Shown here one piece after another: positions 1 to 5,756 of a stretch of 5,972 bases of DNA. This DNA is from DATIJJ01 sp035478255 (GTDB lineage Bacteria > Pseudomonadota > Gammaproteobacteria > DSM-16500). The DNA lies in contig DATIJV010000172.1 of NCBI GenBank assembly GCA_035478255.1, positions 1 through 5,972 on the forward strand, given 5' to 3'. Each line of letters opens with the position of its first letter. The stretch's first letter is position 1. The notes beneath the pieces were generated by a model. The model did not search any database, was not told where the DNA came from, and saw only the letters and a list, made by a program, of their open reading frames with translations. A program made the translations under genes and the position numbers.

Positions 1-818
1 TGGGCTTTTAATGTTTTACTTGTTACGTGTCCTTCGAATTGCGGCAAACTCCAAAGTCCTGCCCAAACTCCTATCGGTGCGCGTTTTTCAAGTAAGACCA
101 GGTCTTTATGTCGAAGTATAAGAAAAGTTGCCTCGTGCACAGGCAAGGATTTGCGTGGTTTTTTAATGGGAAGTGATGCGGCAATATCTTTAGTATGTGC
201 CACACATTTTTTATTGAAAGGACAGACTTCACAACGGGGTTTTCCGCGCACACAAAGTGTTGCACCTAAGTCCATCATCGCTTGTGCATAATGGTCTGTA
301 CGATGAATCGGCGTATATTTTTCTGCAAGAGGCCAAAGGGTTTTTTCATCGATACTATCGGTGATTCCATGTAAACGCGTCAAGACTCGTTTGACATTTC
401 CATCTAAAATGGCAGCTTGTTTTTGAAAAGCAATAGAAAGAATAGCGCCCGCGGTGGAGCGGCCTATACCTGGTAAGGTGATTAAATCGGCTAAATTATC
501 CGGAAATTTTCCATGAAAATCACTCATGATTTTTTTAGCGGCAGCATGTAAATATCGTGCGCGACGATAATAGCCCAAGCCGGACCAATAATGCATGACA
601 GTATCTTCATCGGCATTCGCAAGGGTTTTAATATCAGGAAAACGTTCCATGAAACGTTGGTAATAAGGAATGACCGTGGTAACTTGCGTTTGTTGTAACA
701 TGATTTCTGAAACCCAAACACGATAAGGTGTTTTATCTTGTTGCCAGGGCAAGTCATGACGACCATATTGGTCAAACCATTGTAATAATTGGCTCTGAAA
801 TAAATGAGGTTGTATCAT
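1..818 (-). CDS. mutY: A/G-specific adenine DNA glycosylase MutY (3' end cut by window edge)
   Basis: MutY removes adenine mispaired with 8-oxoguanine, in base-excision repair of oxidised DNA. The visible 272 residues start at ATG 818-816. Seen directly: the catalytic-region motif SEIMLQQTQV with Glu38 (the E. coli Glu37 position); a helix-hairpin-helix LPGIGRSTAGAILS near residues 115-128; the catalytic Asp139 in LDGNVKRVL; and the [4Fe-4S] ligands Cys189, Cys196, Cys199 and Cys205 in the C-X6-C-X2-C-X5-C spacing of the family. The NUDIX-like C-terminal domain begins around residue 225 (ATFLILRHKD...GLWSLPQFE) and is cut by the window edge. MutY proteins are usually about 350 residues, so roughly 80 are missing. 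The start is well supported: its N-terminus aligns with E. coli MutY within one residue, and an in-frame stop lies upstream with no other ATG, GTG or TTG between. No frameshift is seen. Identity is near certain. Confidence 0.97.
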   Translation of the reverse strand, partial: MIQPHLFQSQLLQWFDQYGRHDLPWQQDKTPYRVWVSEIMLQQTQVTTVIPYYQRFMERFPDIKTLANADEDTVMHYWSGLGYYRRARYLHAAAKKIMSDFHGKFPDNLADLITLPGIGRSTAGAILSIAFQKQAAILDGNVKRVLTRLHGITDSIDEKTLWPLAEKYTPIHRTDHYAQAMMDLGATLCVRGKPRCEVCPFNKKCVAHTKDIAASLPIKKPRKSLPVHEATFLILRHKDLVLLEKRAPIGVWAGLWSLPQFEGHVTSKTLKA

Positions 819-841
819 AGTAATAATTTTATAATTTTGTG

Positions 842-870
842 ATCATAACTTCCTTATAAGTTTTTATCAA
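842..870 (-). promoter_or_regulatory. sigma70-type promoter of mutY
   Basis: Read on the minus strand, a -35 box TTGATA (870-865, 5/6 to TTGACA) is followed by exactly 17 bases and a -10 box TATGAT (847-842, 5/6 to TATAAT). Transcription would begin near 835, leaving a short AT-rich leader of about 17 bases before the mutY ATG at 818. That leader has no recognisable Shine-Dalgarno. The AAGGAAG at 855-849 falls inside the promoter spacer and so would not be in the mRNA. The boxes were read by eye; promoter activity is inferred. Confidence 0.6.
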
Positions 871-882
871 CGGCTACTTTTT

Positions 883-967
883 CTGTCAGGCCAGTTGAGC
901 TTTGCAAGCAAAGTGGTATTCATAACACGTCGGCTGGATGCCAGCTAAAAGCATGCTGGCATGACAG
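883..967. repeat. 85-bp intergenic element with inverted ends and internal hairpins
   Basis: The ends are imperfect inverted repeats: CTGTCAGGCC at 883-892 and GGCATGACAG at 958-967 match at 9 of 10 positions. Inside the right half is a perfect hairpin, ATGCCAGC (938-945) and GCTGGCAT (955-962), with a 9-base loop. A second small hairpin has arms CTTTGC (900-905) and GCAAAG (908-913). On the minus strand the right end reads in the style of the GTCATxCCAGC...GCTGGxATCCAG repeats scattered between genes in several intracellular bacteria. It lies just past the stop of the diguanylate cyclase gene but has no following U-tract on either strand, so it is not a classic terminator, though it could stabilise the 3' end of that mRNA. 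No clear target duplication was found. Confidence 0.6.
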
Positions 968-979
968 TGCACCGAATAC

Positions 980-2143
980 TTACGAATTAAAGCGAAAATT
1001 ATTCCGGCCATGTTCTTTAACATAATACATGGCCTTGTCTGCATTTTTTAATAGTGTCTCAACATCTTTACCATCATTTGGATAAACACTGATTCCAATA
1101 CTCGCCGTCACAACGATAGTATCATTATGTATTGTTACAGGTTCAGAAAGAATGTTGCATAAACGGTTCGCAGTCATGGGAATAATTTCAGGATGGTTAA
1201 TATTTTCCAGGATAATTGTCAATTCATCTCCGCCCAAACGCGAGACCAAATCAGTTTGACGCGTGTTTTTTCGGATTCGTTCAATTAATTGCAATAGCAA
1301 TTCGTCGCCGACATGATGTCCATACGCATCATTAATTTCTTTAAAATTATCTAAATCAATATATAAAAGTGCAAAAATAGCGTTACGTTTTTTTGCGCGT
1401 TCAATGGCTTTTGTTAAATTATGTTCAAATAAACTGCGGTTAGCAAGATTTGTCAAAGGATCGTGTGTAGCAGCATGGGTCAATTTTTTGTTAATAATCT
1501 CAAGTTCATTTTTTGTTTGAGAAATATGGGTAATTAACGTGTCGTTTTCAAATTTCAAACTAATTGAATTTTTGATAATATCATGCGAGCGAACGCATAA
1601 CACCATTAAATAAAGATAATAACAAATTGCGGCCAATCCAAAAAAAGGATAATCAGAACGTAATTCTGAAAAGCATAATAAAAAAATGAGAGGTGCAAGT
1701 GCTGTGGTAATAAATACGAAAGCAGAAGGCAAATTAGCTGACAAAAGAGGAGGCGCGCCTGCTGTAACACCTGCAATCACTAAAATAATCAGCATTTGAT
1801 ACGCTGTGGTGGTTTCAATAAATAATAAACTTCCGGCTAATCCCCATGTGAGCCCGCCTAATAGCGTCCCTATAATAAATAAATTTTTCCATAATATAAC
1901 ATTGGGATTTTTTAATTTTAAATAAATTTTTGCGAATATGGTGCGCACAATGAAAATAATCAAATAAAAAATATACCAGGAAATCAGTAAAGTATTATTT
2001 TCATGAGGCTGATAGATACCTATTAAAATAATAGTGGCACAAAAAAGAGAAGCGAGGTGACCAAAGTGAATTAACTGATAAACATGGGCCACTAACGCAG
2101 AGCGAATTTTAGATGAATTATCATCTTGTATATTGATATTCAT
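980..2143 (-). CDS. Membrane-bound diguanylate cyclase (six-TM N-terminus plus GGDEF domain)
   Basis: Likely makes c-di-GMP from two GTP at the inner membrane. The 387 residues contain about six hydrophobic helices (roughly 26-43, 53-73, 87-108, 115-133, 139-158, 166-185) that form no named sensor domain I recognise. A helical, coiled-coil-like linker (about 195-222) leads to a GGDEF domain (about 225-385). Domain landmarks: DPLTNLANR (228-236), the metal-binding Asp263 in YIDLDNFKEIND, the active-site motif GGDEL (304-308), and an inhibitory I-site RxxD (Arg295-Asp298) exactly five residues before it. The canonical Phe of GGDEF is Leu here; the catalytic GGDE core is intact, so activity is likely but unproven, with product feedback expected. 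The start at 2143 has AGGA seven bases upstream. The gene follows the GGDEF-EAL gene by 12 bases and is probably its operon partner. Confidence 0.9.
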   Translation of the reverse strand: MNINIQDDNSSKIRSALVAHVYQLIHFGHLASLFCATIILIGIYQPHENNTLLISWYIFYLIIFIVRTIFAKIYLKLKNPNVILWKNLFIIGTLLGGLTWGLAGSLLFIETTTAYQMLIILVIAGVTAGAPPLLSANLPSAFVFITTALAPLIFLLCFSELRSDYPFFGLAAICYYLYLMVLCVRSHDIIKNSISLKFENDTLITHISQTKNELEIINKKLTHAATHDPLTNLANRSLFEHNLTKAIERAKKRNAIFALLYIDLDNFKEINDAYGHHVGDELLLQLIERIRKNTRQTDLVSRLGGDELTIILENINHPEIIPMTANRLCNILSEPVTIHNDTIVVTASIGISVYPNDGKDVETLLKNADKAMYYVKEHGRNNFRFNS

Positions 2144-2150
2144 TGATAAA

Positions 2151-2154
2151 TCCT
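2151..2154 (-). promoter_or_regulatory. Shine-Dalgarno of the diguanylate cyclase gene in the operon junction
   Basis: On the minus strand AGGA (2154-2151) sits seven bases before the ATG at 2143 and directly after the TGA stop (2158-2156) of the upstream GGDEF-EAL gene. The whole junction is 12 bases, leaving no room for a promoter or terminator. This supports co-transcription and possible translational coupling of the two c-di-GMP genes. Confidence 0.7.
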
Positions 2155-2155
2155 A

Positions 2156-3466
2156 TCAAAATAACGCGCGATCCATTAGTTTTTTAAACTGCAATTCTAT
2201 TTTTTCTGCAGGAAGCGGATGGCTGAGAAAATAGCCCTGCACCATATCGCAATTTTGCAGCGTTAAATATTGTACTTGTTCCGCAGTTTCAACACCTTCT
2301 GCAACAACTTCCAGTCCGAGATTATGTGCAAGTGCAATAAAAGCGTTAGTAATTGCGGAGTCATCTGGATTATTCGGAATTCCTTTAATATAGTTTTGAT
2401 CAATTTTAATTGTGCTTACGGGAAATTGTTTGAGATGACTGATTGATGTGTAACCTACACCAAAATGATCGACAGAAAGTTGTATCCCCAACGATTTAAT
2501 TGCATCAAGTTGATTTTTTGCATTTGTCGTATTATTCATTACAGTCGATTCATTAATTTCCAGTTCCAGATATTTTGGGTTTAATCCTGTTTCTTTTAAA
2601 ACATTTTCAATTATTTTTGTAATATCGGGATGATAAAATTGTTTAGGCGATAAATTTAATGCCACGGTAAAATGTTCATAACCTTCGTTTTGCCAGTGTT
2701 TATTCGCTTTACAGGCTTCGCGCAGTGCCCATTCACCGATTTTCATGATAAGGCCCGTGTCTTCTGCAATTGAAATAAATTGAGATGGATTTAAAATTCC
2801 TAATTCAGGATGTGCCCAGCGTAATAAGGCTTCAACTCCGGTAATGCTGCCTTTTTTGATATGTAGTTTGGGTTGGTAATAAAGAACCAATTCATTTTTT
2901 TCAATGGCGAGACGTAATTCATTTTCAAGTTTAATAAATTCACGCGCTTCCATATCCATTTCATGTGTGTGAAATTGATATTGATTTCCGCCAGAATTTT
3001 TTGCTTTATAGAGAGCTGCGTCTGCATTTTTCAGCATGTCTTCCATTGATAAACCATCATTCGGATAAATGCTGATGCCAATGCTCACGGTAAAAGAAAA
3101 ATCTTTGATGGGGTTCGAGCAATTTTTTAAAATTTTTTCAGCAACTACACTTGCAAATTTTGATTTATTAATATCATTTAACAAAACAATAAAAGAATCA
3201 CCTTCCAGATGCGCTACAAAATCATCGGTTCGTAAAGTTTGCGTCAGACGCTGTGCAATTTTATTTAAAACTTCATTACCAAAATTTTCGCCCAATGTGT
3301 TATTTGCATTTTTAAACGCATCAATATCAATGATTAAGACCGCGCATATTTTATTGTGTCTTTTTGCGTGCACTAACGCTTTATTGAGCACTTCATTGAA
3401 AAATGCGCGATTGGGTAATTTTGTTAATGTGTCTTGATTTTTCATAAAAATACCTAAAAAAATCAT
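2156..3466 (-). CDS. GGDEF-EAL protein with degenerate GGDEF and altered EAL active site
   Basis: A 436-residue soluble two-domain c-di-GMP protein with no sensor domain: the GGDEF domain begins at about residue 12 (DTLTKLPNR). That domain is degenerate. The active motif reads EGDSF (88-92), and the usual IND, GH and GD positions have become ANN, GE and GN, so cyclase activity is unlikely. The I-site RxxD (Arg79-Asp82) is kept at the correct five-residue spacing. The EAL domain (about 180-430) keeps the EAL motif (Glu212), Asn271, Glu303, Glu306, Asp333, Lys354, Glu390 and Gln410. The second Asp of the DDFG metal motif is His334 (DHFGVG), so phosphodiesterase activity may be lost or changed. 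Start: ATG 3466 gives an odd hydrophobic MIFLGIF leader. ATG 3445 (Met8), with AGG seven bases upstream, fits the domain edge better. First gene of the two-gene operon. Confidence 0.9.
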   Translation of the reverse strand: MIFLGIFMKNQDTLTKLPNRAFFNEVLNKALVHAKRHNKICAVLIIDIDAFKNANNTLGENFGNEVLNKIAQRLTQTLRTDDFVAHLEGDSFIVLLNDINKSKFASVVAEKILKNCSNPIKDFSFTVSIGISIYPNDGLSMEDMLKNADAALYKAKNSGGNQYQFHTHEMDMEAREFIKLENELRLAIEKNELVLYYQPKLHIKKGSITGVEALLRWAHPELGILNPSQFISIAEDTGLIMKIGEWALREACKANKHWQNEGYEHFTVALNLSPKQFYHPDITKIIENVLKETGLNPKYLELEINESTVMNNTTNAKNQLDAIKSLGIQLSVDHFGVGYTSISHLKQFPVSTIKIDQNYIKGIPNNPDDSAITNAFIALAHNLGLEVVAEGVETAEQVQYLTLQNCDMVQGYFLSHPLPAEKIELQFKKLMDRALF

Positions 3467-3584
3467 TATAATTCCATTTTGCAGATCAATAGGATAAAAA
3501 GCAAGAATGAAATCTTATTTAATCATAACTCACTCTTTTATATATGTTATTATAATAGTAGGCATTTTGCGTGCGTGGTTTTGT
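3446..3584. promoter_or_regulatory. Divergent promoter region with two ATTATAAT palindromes
   Basis: Between the minus-strand c-di-GMP operon and the plus-strand decarboxylase gene, the 8-base palindrome ATTATAAT occurs at 3465-3472 and again at 3549-3556. Each supplies a perfect TATAAT -10 hexamer on both strands. The 3465-3472 copy could start minus-strand transcription just upstream of ATG 3445, or plus-strand transcription for ATG 3507. The 3549-3556 copy could serve plus-strand ATG 3585. No good -35 box is seen at 16-18 bases from either, so these are candidates only. With the outermost starts (3466 and 3507) the gap is just 40 bases; with the inner starts (3445 and 3585) it is 139 bases, a more usual divergent spacing. 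Confidence 0.35.
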
Positions 3585-5702
3585 ATGTGGCGAAAACTAC
3601 TGACAGACCGCAGTCCAGGTTTTGAAGATCATCAACTTGATGATTACGATGCGCTATTGCGTTATATCACTGACCTTGCAAATCATAAATTAGGCTATCC
3701 TGTTTCACTTCTTACCCATTTAGGGATTGTTGACAATAAAGTTTTAGGAATTAAATCGGGGAGTCTCGCGAATATTTTGTTGAATAATGTGGGTGATCCA
3801 TTTAAAGATTCTGAAACATCGCGAATGGAAGTCAAGCGTCATGAAAGAAAACTCCTCGCCATGTTAGAAAAATATTTTGGATTGCCTGAACATTTTGTCA
3901 GAGGTTATGTGACGACGGGCGGTACGGAAGGAAATTTTGCCGGACTTTGGTGGTCGAAACGTTTTATGATTAACAGTGTGCTTCCAGAAATTATTAAAAA
4001 AGATGACGAAATAAAACAATTGACGCGTGAAGAACAGGAATTGTTAGCGGGGCTTGTTAAAATTCCTCATAATGAATATCAAAAACGTGCCGAACATTTG
4101 CAAAAAATTATTGATAATCGTGATGCGGCTGCCAAGTATAATGCATTAGTTCAGCAATTATTAATTCCTACGGTTTTTTATACAAAAGATCATACGCATT
4201 ATTCAATCCCTAAAATTGCTGAAATATTACGTTTGAATACAAGACCCATTGTTTCGAATCTTGATGGTTCAATGGATTTAATGAATTTTAAAAAAGAACT
4301 TTTACTTCATTTAGGGGCACATCCATTGAGTGCAGTGATTGTGATTGGCAATATTGGTACGACAATTACCGGTGCAATTGACGATGTGCCAGGGATAAAA
4401 AAAATATTGGATGAATCTCAACCAAAACCTTTGTATACGATTCATCTGGATGGGGCATTAACGGGTTTTGTGATGCCGATTTTAAAACCGTTTGGTTATG
4501 TGGAAAATTATTTTGATTCGCTGGGGGTGAATACGCTTGCGTTTTCTGCGCATAAATATCCAGGATTATCGCAACCGTGCGGTGTCATTTTGGCGCGTGA
4601 ATCTTTTTTTAAAAAAGCGTTCGAAAAAACTGAACGCAGTGTTGAATATGTCGGAAATATTTTAGATGTGACCATTACAGGTTCTCGTTCAGGTTTAAAT
4701 GTATTGATGCTTTATAATGCATTGCATGCGTTAGGGCTGGGTAAAGGTAACGATAAATTAACGAAAATGGTAAATGAAAATTTACATGTGGCGCAATATT
4801 TGTATGATGAATTAATAAAACTTTACGGGCAGGAGAAAGTTTTTTATCCGTATCACTTTAATGTAATTTTCCCCAAACCTTCAATGGAGATCGCAAAAAA
4901 ATATCAATTAATGATTACAGGAGAAACTGCAACAATTTGTGTGTTGACGAATGTTACAAAAGAACTAGTGAATAATTTTATAAACGAGTTGTATTTGGAA
5001 AAGGAGAAAATCATGAGTACCATTCAAACAGAATATACGATACGTACTTTAACAGATGACTATATTAATTCTGCATTGGAATTATTTATTAAATCATTTT
5101 GTGATAGTGAACCGATTACCAGGCATTTAAATATGAAATATGATGATTATGAACCTTTTGCCAGGGAAGTTTTAGAGAAAGCTGCAAAAGAAGGTATGAG
5201 TGTGATTGCAATTGATCGCAATAACAAAGTGATTGCAGTTGCCGTGTCTGAAGATATGGCAAATTTCTTTGTTCCGCATCTTGCTAAATATCCAAAAATG
5301 AAACCGATTTTTGCGTTATTGAGTGAACTGGATAAACCTTTTATGAAAGGAAAAGATTTTTTAAAAGGAAAAATCGCGCATGTTTCGGTTGCAGTCGTTG
5401 ATTCAAAACATCGAGGAAAAGGGCTTTCGACAGCAATCGATATGGCGTGCGGTGAATTGGCAGTGCGAAAAGGATTTGATTTTGCCTATGCTGAATTTAC
5501 AAGCGACGTGAGTGAAAATATCACGCATCATTATGATACTTACAAATTATGCAATAAAATTAAATATGAAGATTTTGCTTTGGAAAATGATCATCCTTTT
5601 AAAGGAGTGAAGGGTGAGGCGACAGCGTATATTGTGGGCTTAAAACCAGGACTCAAGCTGGATTCGTTGCAAACATGTTATAAGGAAGCAAGAAGCCATT
5701 AA
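3507..5702 (+). CDS. PLP group II amino-acid decarboxylase fused to GNAT N-acetyltransferase
   Basis: A 731-residue, probably bifunctional enzyme: decarboxylation of an amino acid to an amine, then acetyl-CoA-dependent acetylation. Decarboxylase part (about 35-500): NNVGDP (93-98), TTGGTEGN (136-143), the PLP-stacking His231 in THYSIPK, GTTITGAIDDV (284-294), the PLP-binding Asp315 in HLDGA, the Schiff-base Lys350 in SAHKYPG, and TGSRSG (391-396). This pattern is that of the histidine/serine decarboxylase subgroup; the true substrate is unknown. About 55 charged, helical residues (about 157-218) are extra relative to ordinary histidine decarboxylases. GNAT part (503-731): the acetyl-CoA loop KHRGKG (634-639) after strand AHVSVAVVD; its N-terminus resembles arylalkylamine N-acetyltransferases. 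Start 3507 has only a distant AGGA (12 bases) and yields a hydrophobic stretch (4-25) unusual for this family; Met27 (3585) is a credible alternative. Faces the c-di-GMP operon divergently. Confidence 0.9.
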   Translation: MKSYLIITHSFIYVIIIVGILRAWFCMWRKLLTDRSPGFEDHQLDDYDALLRYITDLANHKLGYPVSLLTHLGIVDNKVLGIKSGSLANILLNNVGDPFKDSETSRMEVKRHERKLLAMLEKYFGLPEHFVRGYVTTGGTEGNFAGLWWSKRFMINSVLPEIIKKDDEIKQLTREEQELLAGLVKIPHNEYQKRAEHLQKIIDNRDAAAKYNALVQQLLIPTVFYTKDHTHYSIPKIAEILRLNTRPIVSNLDGSMDLMNFKKELLLHLGAHPLSAVIVIGNIGTTITGAIDDVPGIKKILDESQPKPLYTIHLDGALTGFVMPILKPFGYVENYFDSLGVNTLAFSAHKYPGLSQPCGVILARESFFKKAFEKTERSVEYVGNILDVTITGSRSGLNVLMLYNALHALGLGKGNDKLTKMVNENLHVAQYLYDELIKLYGQEKVFYPYHFNVIFPKPSMEIAKKYQLMITGETATICVLTNVTKELVNNFINELYLEKEKIMSTIQTEYTIRTLTDDYINSALELFIKSFCDSEPITRHLNMKYDDYEPFAREVLEKAAKEGMSVIAIDRNNKVIAVAVSEDMANFFVPHLAKYPKMKPIFALLSELDKPFMKGKDFLKGKIAHVSVAVVDSKHRGKGLSTAIDMACGELAVRKGFDFAYAEFTSDVSENITHHYDTYKLCNKIKYEDFALENDHPFKGVKGEATAYIVGLKPGLKLDSLQTCYKEARSH
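5001..5015 (+). promoter_or_regulatory. Internal ribosome binding site and start codon for the GNAT domain
   Basis: AAGGAG at 5001-5006 is followed by six bases and an ATG at 5013-5015, in frame with the decarboxylase ORF (Met503). The site falls exactly at the junction between the decarboxylase C-terminus and the GNAT domain. It is stronger than any ribosome binding site seen in front of the gene itself. It could produce a free 229-residue acetyltransferase (5013-5702) as well as the fusion, or be a relic of two once-separate genes. Use in the cell is inferred. Confidence 0.6.
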
Positions 5703-5712
5703 TTGTTTGTTT

Positions 5713-5732
5713 CCTCTTCCTCCACAAAAAGC
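5713..5732. repeat. Partial copy of the downstream hairpin repeat
   Basis: These 20 bases, ten after the decarboxylase-GNAT stop, match 19 of 20 the reverse complement of 5936-5955, one arm and loop edge of the two-hairpin element at 5830-5972. The match stops at 5732, immediately before the IS-like end sequence at 5734. This looks like a truncated second copy of the same repeat family. Confidence 0.55.
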
Positions 5733-5733
5733 G

Positions 5734-5749
5734 GGCTTTGTTGAATAAA
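5734..5749. mobile_element. Solitary IS903/IS5-family-like terminal inverted repeat
   Basis: GGCTTTGTTGAATAAA is, from memory, the outer sequence of the IS903-group (IS5 family) terminal inverted repeat. No transposase and no second end are present in the window, so this would be a remnant or a non-autonomous end. It abuts the point where the partial repeat copy at 5713-5732 breaks off, as expected if an insertion sequence had landed there and later been mostly lost. Similarity over 16 bases is suggestive, not conclusive. Confidence 0.4.
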
Positions 5750-5756
5750 CAGTAAT

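Noticed and set aside
71..265. Open frame on the minus strand, 64 codons
   Set aside because: It overlaps mutY on the same strand in another frame, through the iron-sulfur and C-terminal region. The protein is without family features.
524..775. Open frame on the minus strand, 83 codons
   Set aside because: It is an out-of-frame shadow of the N-terminal half of mutY, whose own frame carries all the conserved motifs.
829..846. Five-codon ORF (MITKL) preceded by AAGGAAG, a possible leader peptide for mutY
   Set aside because: Its ATG overlaps the -10 box TATGAT of the likely mutY promoter, so it would not be transcribed from that promoter. The Shine-Dalgarno spacing is also too short.
938..962. 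Hairpin considered as the intrinsic terminator of the c-di-GMP operon
   Set aside because: The stem is perfect, but neither strand has a U-run directly after it. It fits better as part of the 85-bp repeat.
2800..3027. Open frame on the minus strand, 75 codons
   Set aside because: It lies wholly inside the GGDEF-EAL gene in another frame and resembles no protein family.
3069..3437. Open frame on the plus strand, 122 codons
   Set aside because: It is antisense to the GGDEF domain of the GGDEF-EAL gene. The conserved motifs are in the minus-strand frame, and no ribosome binding site or recognisable domain supports it.
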